Part shown: one piece after another, positions 55,014-63,500 of the stretch | Position numbering within the stretch: the first letter of the stretch is position 1 | How the letters are laid out: each line of letters opens with the position of its first letter | Source: Bacteroides intestinalis | GTDB lineage: Bacteria > Bacteroidota > Bacteroidia > Bacteroidales > Bacteroidaceae | Assembly: GCF_003464595.1 (NCBI RefSeq) | Contig: NZ_QRZF01000012.1 | Location: 62,001 to 126,000, forward strand | Reading direction: 5' to 3' | DNA length: 64,000 nucleotides | Notes under the pieces: generated by a model | Database searches by the model: none | What the model was told of the DNA's origin: nothing | Seen by the model: only the letters and a program-made list of their open reading frames with translations | Made by a program: the position numbers and the translations under genes

Positions 55014-55856
55014 TTACTTTTTATAGCTTGTTTTTTTCCCATAAAAGAGCATGAAGTATATTCCGATGATAACGAACGGAATGCTGAGCCATTGCCCCAT
55101 GTTAAGAGTCATTGTATTCTCGAAATCCACTTGGTTTTCTTTCAGAAACTCCACAAAGAAGCGGAAGACGAATATCTCTGTCAGGCAAAGCCCGAAGAAG
55201 AAGCCTCGGTGCAGCTTTTGGCCGTGGTCTGATTTCTTATATAAGTAAATCATTCCCAGGAAGAAGATAAAGTAGGCGATTGCTTCGTAAAGCTGTGCCG
55301 GATGGCGGGGGAGCATATCTATTTGTTCGAATACAAAGGCCCAGGGCATATCGGTTGGCTTGCCAATGATTTCGGAGTTCATCAGGTTGGCAAGGCGGAT
55401 GAAACAAGCGCAGATAGGGGTGGCTACGGCTATCATATCCAGTACATCCATGTAGTGCATCTTGGTTTTGCGGCAATATAGCCACAGGGCGATGATTAGT
55501 CCGAGGGTGCCGCCATGACTGGCAAGCCCTCGATAGCCTATCCATTTCCAGCCTTCGTTCGGAAACTGCTTAACGGGGAGTATCATCTCTATGAGATGAT
55601 TCTGATAATAACTCCAATCGTAGAAGATGCAGTGCCCTAACCTTGCTCCGAGAGTGATGCCGATTACGCAATAGAAAAAGAGCGGGGTGAACTTGTCCTC
55701 ACTGATTTTCCTGTCGCGGTATTGGCGCTGGACTATGATGCAGGCAAGTACAATGCCAATGCCCCACAATAGCCCGTAGTAGCGAATGGGGAAACTTCCG
55801 AAGAGGTTGAACAGTTCGGGATCGGGATTCCAGCTGATGGTTAGCAGTGATGGCAT
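55014..55856 (-). CDS. lgt: Prolipoprotein diacylglyceryl transferase (first tandem copy)
   Basis: This 280-residue Lgt has the same ordered motifs as its neighbour: [58 protein letters not shown] and [14 protein letters not shown]. Key catalytic residues are intact, so neither copy looks degenerate. Differences concentrate in loops (for example [16 protein letters not shown] against [16 protein letters not shown]). The order ORF6N, lgt, lgt on the - strand with gaps of 21 and 34 nt suggests one transcript. Either copy may be the housekeeping enzyme. Confidence 0.95.
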   Translation of the reverse strand: MPSLLTISWNPDPELFNLFGSFPIRYYGLLWGIGIVLACIIVQRQYRDRKISEDKFTPLFFYCVIGITLGARLGHCIFYDWSYYQNHLIEMILPVKQFPNEGWKWIGYRGLASHGGTLGLIIALWLYCRKTKMHYMDVLDMIAVATPICACFIRLANLMNSEIIGKPTDMPWAFVFEQIDMLPRHPAQLYEAIAYFIFFLGMIYLYKKSDHGQKLHRGFFFGLCLTEIFVFRFFVEFLKENQVDFENTMTLNMGQWLSIPFVIIGIYFMLFYGKKTSYKK

Positions 55857-55877
55857 AAATGTAGCTGATTATATGGT

Positions 55878-56459
55878 TTATTGTTTCGGTTTTACAAAGC
55901 CGATAGGGTTTCTGGGACTGTCCGCCAGTCTTTTCTGGGCTTGCAGCTCGGCAAGGGTTCGGTTGATTAGCTCCAGTTGCATACGAGTGTCTTCGTTGAT
56001 GTCGTTGTAGTCGGTGAAGACTTCTTCGATGTAGGATTTGAGTTCTCTCAGTTCGTTTTGCAGCTCGGATACTCTGTCAACTGGCGGATTAGCTATAAAT
56101 CGGCGGACGGCGACGAAAGCACGCATGATATTGATGTTGATTTCAATGGCGGTATCGCTGTTAAGAACACCGGATAGCATAGCAATGCCTTGTTCGGTAA
56201 AAGCGTAAGGCAAGTATTTGGGGTATTTTCCCCTTCCTTTGTCTAAGCTTCCAATTTGGAATCTTAGAGACTCCCATTCTTCTGTTGTTAGTTGAAACAT
56301 AAAATCAGATGGAAACCTTTTGAGGTTTCTTTTAACAGCTTTATTTAAGTTTCCGGTTGCTACTTGGTAGAGTTCCGCTAAATCTTTATCAAGCATCACT
56401 TGTTGCCCTCTAACTTCATATATTTTACTTTGTATGATTACTGTTAGTTCCATGTTCAT
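55878..56459 (-). CDS. ORF6N-domain protein
   Basis: This 193-residue protein has an N-terminal ORF6N (KilA-N-like) domain at about 6-95, including VMLDKDLAELYQVATGNLNKAVKRNLKRFPSDFMFQLT and the LPYAFTEQGIAMLSGVL segment. It has a coiled-coil C-terminus (RVSELQNELRELKSYIEEVF and onward). ORF6N domains occur in phage antirepressors and in many chromosomal Bacteroides genes of unknown role, where DNA binding is presumed. It sits 21 nt upstream of the first lgt with no phage genes nearby, so it is probably a domesticated remnant or a local regulator. Confidence 0.85.
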   Translation of the reverse strand: MNMELTVIIQSKIYEVRGQQVMLDKDLAELYQVATGNLNKAVKRNLKRFPSDFMFQLTTEEWESLRFQIGSLDKGRGKYPKYLPYAFTEQGIAMLSGVLNSDTAIEININIMRAFVAVRRFIANPPVDRVSELQNELRELKSYIEEVFTDYNDINEDTRMQLELINRTLAELQAQKRLADSPRNPIGFVKPKQ

Positions 56460-56507
56460 ATACTTTTTTATTATTTCAAGGTCACAAATCGTGATCTTGA
56501 ACGATTA

Positions 56508-57428
56508 CTATTTGAACTTTTCCGCCACCATCCTGTACGTCGGAATATCAATTCCCTGTTCTTCTGCGGCAGCAATCATGTCAAAGAGCAATCCTTGCAC
56601 TTCACTTTCGTGTCCCTTAGCCATATCCTTCTGCATGGAAGCGGTGCTTTCCGGGTCCAGCTTATCGATAACTTTGAGATTATATTCTACAATGTCTTCC
56701 TTGAATTCAATGCCGAGTTTTGCACCCAATGCGGCACTTTCGCGGGACAACCCGATAAACGTATCGCGCACCTCTCCGGGCTTCTGTACTTCGCCCATAG
56801 GCACGTCGTAGTAGGCTCCGGTGACAGCCATAGCGGAGATAAAAGACCACTTCACGAAAGTGTCCCGGTTGATGTCGGGAGATATCTCGGCTTTGATGCC
56901 GCTTTCCTGCAAATCCTGTTGGATAGTTTCCAACGTTCCACGGGGAACAACCGTGCCTTTGTGTGCACCGTAAACCAGACGGAATATCTTGCCCATTTGC
57001 GTGATTTCCCCTTTACCGGACACGAAGCCGACAATGTAGATGCAGCCGTCCAGGACCGTCACTCCGGGCACAAGGCGCTGGATGCGGGGACCTGTACCGT
57101 AGACATTGAGAATAGGGATTACAACTGTGTCCTTATGGGCGGAGCGCTTTATCAACTCCGTTATCGAGTCTACGGAATAGCCTTTGACACATACAAAGAT
57201 GACGTCGGCTTTACCTGTATATTCTTCGGCAGTATAGGCTTTTATGGGTAGTGTGTGTGCGCCTTTCAAGTCGGAGTGCAGACGCAATCCGTGTTCGCGT
57301 ATAGCAGCCAGATGTTCACCACGGGCAATGCAGGTCACATCTTTTCCGGTAAGGGACAGAAAGGCGGCGATACTGCCTCCCACACCGCCTGTACCGGCTA
57401 TAAGGTATTTCATATTATTGTTCTCCAT
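56508..57428 (-). CDS. Ketopantoate reductase family protein (ApbA/PanE)
   Basis: This 306-residue protein has an N-terminal Rossmann fold with GTGGVGGSIAAFLSLTGKDV (Gly-rich NADP site), the family segment KADVIFVCVKGYSVDSI, VIPILNVYGTG, and a helical C-terminal domain with KWSFISAMAVTGAYYDVPMGE and ESTASMQKDMAKGHESEVQGL. The latter carries the Lys, Asn and Glu/Ser positions typical of PanE. The reaction would be NADPH reduction of 2-dehydropantoate to pantoate (CoA synthesis); divergent family members reduce other 2-oxoacids. ATG 57428 or 57413 could start translation. Confidence 0.85.
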   Translation of the reverse strand: MENNNMKYLIAGTGGVGGSIAAFLSLTGKDVTCIARGEHLAAIREHGLRLHSDLKGAHTLPIKAYTAEEYTGKADVIFVCVKGYSVDSITELIKRSAHKDTVVIPILNVYGTGPRIQRLVPGVTVLDGCIYIVGFVSGKGEITQMGKIFRLVYGAHKGTVVPRGTLETIQQDLQESGIKAEISPDINRDTFVKWSFISAMAVTGAYYDVPMGEVQKPGEVRDTFIGLSRESAALGAKLGIEFKEDIVEYNLKVIDKLDPESTASMQKDMAKGHESEVQGLLFDMIAAAEEQGIDIPTYRMVAEKFK

Positions 57429-57439
57429 TTTGGAATATA

Positions 57440-58255
57440 CTATTTTATGTAGGTTTCTTTTTCCATATAATAAAGTCCTTCGCCGCGGTCACCGTTCTCC
57501 AGGTCTTCCAGTTCTACCTTGAAAACACGGTAAGGGAGTCCTGTCTTTGGATGCTTGGGGAGGTCTACGGTCAGTAGATAGGCATTGGCATATTCGTTGG
57601 CATTAAAGTACTCTTTTATTTCCTGCTTCATCAATATCTTAACTTCTTCGCCATCTATCCAGACGGTGGTTTTCAGTTGCTCAGGACGGGGTGCCCATTG
57701 CGATTCTTTCGCATCTTTGCTTTGGCTTTCTTGTTTAATGTTGCCAAGAGTTTCACCGTGTAATATGGATTCGGGCTTGTTCTCTTTCATCCATTGGTAA
57801 AAACGTGTCAGACTCATGGGGCGAACATATATCTGGTAGGCAGGCATAGCACCAGGGATACGGAAAGCATGCAGCCCATAGACCTCCATGCGGTTGTAAC
57901 GAATATCAAGCGTGGTATCACGGTCGGCGATAAAATTCCATGCCCAGAACTCCAGGCGGTGTTCCGTTTCGGGCAGGCCGTTTTTCATGGCGACGTGTGC
58001 ATAAGAGGGAAGGTAGATAGAAGCAACTTTTTGATAGTTGCCTTTGAGCACGCGGGCGGTATAGTGTCCGTTTTTGTCAGTGATAGCCTCTATGACATTA
58101 TTGGATTGTGGATTTTGCCACCAAACACAAGCACTGTCTATCGGTTGTCCGCCATAGTCTGTTACGCGACCGGAGATGGTCACTGAGTCTTGTTGCTGTG
58201 CATAGGCGACACTGCACAGAAGCATGAGGAATAGGGTAGGGAAGAATTGCTTCAT
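57440..58255 (-). CDS. Secreted protein with carboxypeptidase-like regulatory domain
   Basis: This 271-residue protein has a signal peptide (cleavage near VAYAQ). Residues about 26-100 form a carboxypeptidase-regulatory/CNA-B-like beta-sandwich (VTISGRVTDYGGQPIDSACVWWQNPQ.., DKNGHYTARVLKGNYQ), the fold also found at the N-terminus of SusC proteins. The C-terminal half (SMSLTRFYQWMKENK-like PMSLTRFYQWMKENK, PYRVFKVELEDLENG) is not recognised. It lacks a lipobox and is probably periplasmic. Function unknown. Confidence 0.65.
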   Translation of the reverse strand: MKQFFPTLFLMLLCSVAYAQQQDSVTISGRVTDYGGQPIDSACVWWQNPQSNNVIEAITDKNGHYTARVLKGNYQKVASIYLPSYAHVAMKNGLPETEHRLEFWAWNFIADRDTTLDIRYNRMEVYGLHAFRIPGAMPAYQIYVRPMSLTRFYQWMKENKPESILHGETLGNIKQESQSKDAKESQWAPRPEQLKTTVWIDGEEVKILMKQEIKEYFNANEYANAYLLTVDLPKHPKTGLPYRVFKVELEDLENGDRGEGLYYMEKETYIK

Positions 58256-58328
58256 GGTTGGTTTGCAGTATTATTCTGTGATTAAATCGCCCGCCATTCG
58301 GCGGACGATTTATAATGAGTTCCGTAAA

Positions 58329-59432
58329 TCAGACGTTGAACCGGAAGTGCATGATGTCTCCATCCTGCACTACGTATTCTTTGCCTTCCACGCCCAGCTT
58401 TCCGGCTTCGCGTACGGCGGCCTCGCTGCCATACTGGATGAAGTCTTCGTACTTGATAACTTCGGCACGGATGAATCCTTTTTCGAAGTCGGTGTGGATA
58501 ACTCCGGCGCATTGCGGAGCTTTCCAACCTTTCTGATAGGTCCATGCTCTCACTTCCATTTCTCCGGCGGTGATGAAGGTTTCCAGATTCAGCAGTTTGT
58601 AGGCCGATTTAATCAGGCGGCTCACACCGGATTCCTTTAATCCTACTTCTTCGAGGAACATCTGGCGGTCTTCATACGTTTCCAGCTCGGCGATGTCGGC
58701 TTCGGTCTTGGCGGCTACAATCAGGATTTCGGCATTTTCGTCCTTTACCGCTTCGCGCACCATTTCCACATACTTATTACCGTTCACTGCGCTTGCCTCG
58801 TCCACATTACAAACGTACATCACCGGTTTGCTGGTCAGAAGGAAAAGTTCTTTGGCTATTTTCTGTTCGTCTTTGGTTTCAAACTGTACGGTACGTGCAC
58901 TCTTGCCTTGTTCCAGTGCATCTTTATATTGTATCAGTACGTCGTAAGCCAGCTTGGCAGCTTTGTCTCCACCGGTCTGTGCTTGTTTCTGTACTTTTTG
59001 GATGCGGCTTTCAATGGTTTCCAGGTCTTTCAGTTGCAACTCGTAGTCGATGATTTCCTTGTCGCGCACCGGGTTGATGCTTCCGTCTACGTGTGTCACA
59101 TTTTCATCGTCGAAACAACGCAGCACGTGGATGATAGCATCCGTTTCACGAATATTCGCAAGGAATTTGTTACCCAGTCCTTCACCTTTGCTGGCACCCT
59201 TTACGAGTCCGGCAATGTCCACGATTTCCACCGTAGTGGGTACGATGCGCCCCGGGTGTACCAATTCAGCGAGCTTCGTCAGGCGCTCATCGGGCACGGT
59301 GATTACACCTACATTCGGTTCTATTGTACAAAAAGGGAAGTTTGCCGCCTGCGCTTTTGCGTTGGACAAACAGTTGAAAAGCGTCGACTTGCCTACATTC
59401 GGCAAACCGACAATACCACATTGTAAAGCCAT
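58329..59432 (-). CDS. ychF: Redox-regulated ATPase/GTPase YchF (Obg family)
   Basis: This 367-residue cytoplasmic protein belongs to the OBG/HflX-class P-loop family. G1 is GLPNVGKSTLFN, G3 DIAGLVKGASKGEGLGNKFL, and the NVDE motif lies near residue 210 in place of the usual NKxD, the known reason YchF prefers ATP over GTP. A coiled-coil insert lies at about 130-200 and a C-terminal TGS domain (TYQKGWKAPQCAGVIHTDFEKGFIRAEVIKYED) ends the protein. It associates with ribosomes and takes part in stress/redox responses. It begins about 30 nt after a -7 element (59466-59473). Confidence 0.96.
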   Translation of the reverse strand: MALQCGIVGLPNVGKSTLFNCLSNAKAQAANFPFCTIEPNVGVITVPDERLTKLAELVHPGRIVPTTVEIVDIAGLVKGASKGEGLGNKFLANIRETDAIIHVLRCFDDENVTHVDGSINPVRDKEIIDYELQLKDLETIESRIQKVQKQAQTGGDKAAKLAYDVLIQYKDALEQGKSARTVQFETKDEQKIAKELFLLTSKPVMYVCNVDEASAVNGNKYVEMVREAVKDENAEILIVAAKTEADIAELETYEDRQMFLEEVGLKESGVSRLIKSAYKLLNLETFITAGEMEVRAWTYQKGWKAPQCAGVIHTDFEKGFIRAEVIKYEDFIQYGSEAAVREAGKLGVEGKEYVVQDGDIMHFRFNV

Positions 59433-59465
59433 TATCTATTTCGTTATTACTTTGTTTTCTGTCTG

Positions 59466-59473
59466 CAAAGATA
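59466..59473 (-). promoter_or_regulatory. -7 element upstream of ychF
   Basis: On the - strand TATCTTTG fits TAnnTTTG and lies 34 nt before the ychF ATG. No clear -33 TTTG is visible. Confidence 0.5.
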
Positions 59474-59700
59474 GGTATTCTTCTGTTTATTGCCTTATGG
59501 ATTGTACATTTTTACCATTGGGAGGTATTTGTTTTCCTCTGGGAGTTAGTGATAAATGCGGGTAGGTTCGTTTTGAGGGAACGGGAATAGAACTTTATCA
59601 GTGAAATCCATATCTAAAATATATTTATAATCCGTGTAGAAATGAGTTAAAGACTACTGATGGACTTTTTTATTAGTTTGCTGATAATCAACGGATAGTA

Positions 59701-59902
59701 TTTACCGACTGTTTACTGCAAGATGTAAAAGCATTTACCGCTGCATGTAACGTCCTTTACCCCTTATTGTAACGCCCTTTACCTCGGTATGTAACGCCCT
59801 TTACCTCGGCGTGTAAATGGAGTTACCGTGTGGGGGGAACAAAGTTATCATTTGGGGTAAACGGAATTTCCACGAAAGGGGAATGTATACTTAAAGGGGA
59901 AG
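59701..59902. repeat. 22-nt-period alternating quasi-palindromic array (array C)
   Basis: TTTAC recurs at 59712, 59734, 59756, 59778 and 59800, and its degenerate forms GTTAC, GTTAT and ATTTC at 59822, 59844 and 59866. The spacing is exactly 22 nt throughout. GTAA recurs at 59725, 59747, 59769, 59791, 59813 and 59857 with the same period. Each unit is therefore TTTAC-N8-GTAA followed by CGCCC or similar. Dyad centres run every 22 nt from 59720.5 to about 59896. An extra TTTACC at 59701 is offset by a half period (11 nt). It lies in the 875-nt gap between ychF and the surface-protein operon; 59474-59700 holds nothing else I can name. Confidence 0.88.
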
Positions 59903-60003
59903 AAAGGTGATTCATATTCCGTCAGTAATAAATCAGACCGGCTAATCATGAGTGATTTAAAATAAAAATATGGCAAAATGAATCAAGGTAAATAATTTAT
60001 AAC

Positions 60004-60011
60004 TATATTTG
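60004..60011 (+). promoter_or_regulatory. -7 element upstream of the long-hairpin RNA
   Basis: TATATTTG fits TAnnTTTG. No strong -33 TTTG is present. Transcription from here would begin near 60018 and read through the long hairpin toward the 72-residue protein. Confidence 0.55.
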
Positions 60012-60019
60012 CCCCATGT

Positions 60020-60281
60020 TCACTATAGCGTAGTGAGCTTGTTATATTTAACAAAAGCGTTATTGAAATTATCTTCATACATCAAACTTCGCAACTTTGA
60101 TTAACACTCGAAGATAATAACAACAACGCTCACGTCTTTGTTATATACCTGCATCTTCTTCCACGAGGGGAGGGGTGCGTCTATATACATAATTGACGTG
60201 AGTAGCTGTTGTTTATCCGAGTGTAAGGCATTGCGAAGGCCTGATGTATGGGTAAACAGATACAGCGACTCACGTTTTTTT
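60020..60281 (+). ncRNA. Candidate structured RNA, long interrupted hairpin with U-run
   Basis: Nested complementary arms occur in order: GTGAG (60033-60037) with CTCAC (60269-60273); CATACATCA (60076-60084) with TGATGTATG (60242-60250); CTTCGC (60087-60092) with GCGAAG (60233-60238); ACACTCG (60104-60110) with CGAGTGT (60218-60224). Further in are AACAAC (60122-60127) with GTTGTT (60208-60213), CTCACGTC (60129-60136) with GACGTGAG (60195-60202), and TATATA (60142-60147) with TATATA (60182-60187). The apex is near 60164. TTTTTTT follows at 60275-60281. The overall shape, one long rod with bulges and a terminal U-run, recalls 6S-type RNAs, but I cannot assign a family. It could also be a regulatory 5' leader of the downstream operon. 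Confidence 0.6.
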
Positions 60282-60307
60282 ATGTTAAACTTTAAACAAT
60301 TAAGTGT

Positions 60308-60526
60308 ATGACAACAGACAAACAAACCCAGAAAGAGACCTACAAAGCCCCTTCCATGGAAGTAATCAAAATGGAGAATGAAGGTGTAATCGCGGCAAGC
60401 GGCGAAGGTTACAACCCCGTTCAAACGAAATCTTACTCTAACAGAACTTCTACAGGCAACTATGGCTCTGCATCAAGCAGTGATTTGGAAGATTTAATTA
60501 ATGACATTCTCACCATAGAAAATTAA
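60308..60526 (+). CDS. Small 72-residue protein upstream of a surface lipoprotein
   Basis: The product is hydrophilic, with no signal peptide, lipobox or membrane helix. The N-terminal part contains APSMEVIKMENEGVIAASGEG, a pattern I know from small Bacteroides proteins of unknown role encoded next to large surface proteins. The C-terminal half is rich in Ser, Gly, Asn and Tyr and ends in acidic LEDLINDILTIEN. Its stop codon overlaps the strong Shine-Dalgarno-like AAGGAGG of the next gene, so the two are co-translated from one mRNA. Function unknown; a small exported or chaperone-like partner of the lipoprotein is only a guess. Confidence 0.7.
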   Translation: MTTDKQTQKETYKAPSMEVIKMENEGVIAASGEGYNPVQTKSYSNRTSTGNYGSASSSDLEDLINDILTIEN

Positions 60527-60531
60527 GGAGG
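60525..60531 (+). promoter_or_regulatory. Strong Shine-Dalgarno sequence before the surface lipoprotein
   Basis: AAGGAGG lies 9 nt before ATG 60541 and overlaps the stop codon of the 72-residue ORF. Bacteroides genes seldom carry such a strong Shine-Dalgarno element, so it supports this start and suggests high or coupled translation. Confidence 0.7.
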
Positions 60532-60540
60532 AACTTTATT

Positions 60541-63500
60541 ATGTTAAGACTACGAAAACTCATGCAAGTTGCCTGCACGGCAACTGCTGCTTTGACCGTA
60601 TTCAGTTGCAGTCAGGATGAATTTGAAATGACCAATGGGAAAGGGAACACTGCCGCCATTACGGCAACTTTTGAAGGCGTAGGCAGCAATACCCGTACCA
60701 CGGTAAATGACCAATACCAGATTGTATGGCAAGAGTCCGATGCATTGGCATTGTTCTGTACAGACAATTCTAAAACGTCGCTTAGTTATCAAGATGGTAA
60801 GGGAACAACCTCTGCGACTTTCACCGGAAGTGTAGAAAGTGGCAAGACCGCATCTTTCTCCGTCTATCCTGACCAAGAGAATATGAGTGTAAGCAACAAT
60901 ACACTGACCATGACTTTACCCGCTACTCTTGAAAAATATGCCGGTTCAAGCAACGGCCCGATGTATGCAAAAGTAACGGATGCTGATAATTTAAGTGCTC
61001 TTTCTTTCAAGCATATGGCAGCCTTGATTAAGCTGACGGTAAATAAAATACCGGCAGATGCCACGACTTTCAAGGTTACTGCATCCAATAATATCGCGGG
61101 AACTTGTACGGCGGATTTAAGTGCGGATTACCCTGTGTTAATAGTAAAGGATGAAGGTGCCAGCAAAACAATTACCGCTACTTTTACTGCTTCATCAAGT
61201 GTCACTTCGCGTAGTTTCTATATTCCGTTACCTGTGGGTACTTACCAGTTCATCACTGCCGAGCTGACGAATGGAAACGATAAGGTGTACTTTACCAAGA
61301 CTTTGAATAACAAGACGCTTAACCGTAGAGATTTGTTGGAAGTTCCGGCTTTGGACTGTGTTACGGTAGAGGCAACTACACCAACTGCTCTCAATGAAGC
61401 TTTAGAAAGTAGCGATAACCTCCCGCAGACAGCACCAGAGGACAAAATCACTACAGATATAGCAATAACAGGAGACTTTGCCACAGCATCAGAAAACGCT
61501 GAAATCAAAATACCTGTAGTAGCAAATTCAGATATTAATCTGGCTTTCCAATCAGTTCCTGCTACGAGCGGTGGAGCATTGCAACTGACGGATAAAAATA
61601 AAGAAAATCAAACGACTCCTGCTGAAACCGCTACCAATAAAGTTTCATTGGCAATTCCGGAAGTAAGTGATGACGGAACTTCTGCCCCCTCTGTTGCCAT
61701 TGATATGCCGCGAACAACCGTTACACTTAGTGCTGTAGGTGCAAAAGCTACCTACAACGAGGTAACTGTCACCACCGCCAAGCAAACATTAGTGGTAAAT
61801 GCCGGCGTTACTGTTAAGAAACTAATCATCAAAGGCGGTAACGTAGAAATTTACGGAATAGTAGAAGAGTTGGTACGTGAAAATGGTAACGTAGAAATTG
61901 TAGAAGTAGCCTCTTTTGAAGCTGCAAGCATCAAAACAGTGACTAATCCTGAGCACTTTAAATTCACTTCTACCTGGGATGGAATATCTCAGATAGAAGC
62001 TACAAACGGTAATATCTATACGGCTGCACAATTGGCATATTATCAATCGAAGATAGCCCCCAATAATGTTAATTATCAATCGCTTCCGGTTACATTGACT
62101 GCTGGAACAACTACTCTGTATGCTGATGTTGACCTTGCCAATAAACCGTGGCTGGGTATGGTAATCAATGGAAATACATTCGATGGAAACAATCATACCA
62201 TTAAGAATCTGAACATGGGCCAGTATATTATGAACCAACAGGAAACAAAATATACTCCCCAAGCTTGTATCGGTCTGTTTGCTGTTGTATATGGTGCTGC
62301 TACCATCAAGGATATTACACTGGATAAAGTAACCATTCATCCCGATGCTTCAGTTTCTCCCAAATGGGTAGGTGCACTGGTGGGTTATTCAAGAGGTAAC
62401 GTTACCAAGTATGAAAACTGTGTTGCCCGAAATGTGGACATCTTTACTCATGGTGCAACATCTTACCGTGTAGGTGGTCTGATTGGCTATATCGAAGCAT
62501 GCGGAGCAGCAAATAATACTGCTACAGCCACGCTGAAAAGCTGTAAGGTAGAGAATGCGACTATAGCAGCATCCTTCGGATATGGAGGGCTGGTAGGTTC
62601 CATGTATGACAGTGTGACGTTTGAGGATTGTTCTACAAAAGATATCACTCTGAGTCTGAACGGTGAATGTGATAACACTTACGGATATGTATCCGGCTTT
62701 ATCGGAGATATCGCTAATAGTGGCACTAAGGCACGGACCATTATCATCAAAAACTGTACTGCGGATGCTTTAACCAATGAAACTGCTTTAAAGGTTCCGA
62801 TGGGTGGTTGTAAATGGTGTGGTATTGTAGAGCCTGAATCTGTTCCTAACTTTACTATCAAAGTAACGGATAATAACGAATCTGAAAAAACTTTAGTTGC
62901 TGGTACGGACTTTAATAAAGTCTATAACATACCATGGGATGGCAGCAGTTCCTTTGAGCCGAAATATGAAAACAATACTTATACCATCACCGCTCCCAGT
63001 GAGCTGGCATGGATAGCCAAACAAGTAGAAAAAGGCAATACATTTGAAGGAAAGAATATTCTACTGTCCGCAGATCTGGATATGGGTAATAAGAACTGGA
63101 AACCAATAGGTGATAATTCAGCACATAAAACGATTAACATGGATAAACAAGAGGCTGAATACGTGAAAACCGTGAAATACTTCAAAGGTACTTTCGACGG
63201 CAACAATAAGACCATCAGTAATCTTATGGTCAATCACAAATATCCTGGAGCTGGTCTGTTTGGTAATGTGCAAAATGCAATTATCAAGAATCTGAATGTC
63301 ACTAATGCCACTATTAATGGAAGCTCCAAATGGACAGCTGTTATAATAGGCTTCTCCAATGGAAGTCTGACAGTAGAAAACGTAAAGGTCAGCAATTCTG
63401 AGATAAACATGGGAAGTGATACGGATGGTGCTGTAAAGCTGGCAGGTATTGTATCTTATATGAATGGAAACAATACTGAAGACATTCATTTGAAAGGATG

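Noticed and set aside
56595..57251. 218-codon open frame antisense to the ketopantoate reductase-like gene
   Set aside because: Shadow frame without domain features; the opposite strand has clear family motifs.
60076..60250. Invertible promoter segment flanked by inverted repeats
   Set aside because: The arms are broken by mismatches and bulges and continue almost to the apex, unlike the near-perfect flanking repeats of Bacteroides invertible promoters, and no recombinase gene is adjacent.
60101..60424. 107-codon ORF antisense to the long hairpin RNA and small protein
   Set aside because: It overlaps both the structured RNA and the start of the 72-residue gene and shows no protein-like features.
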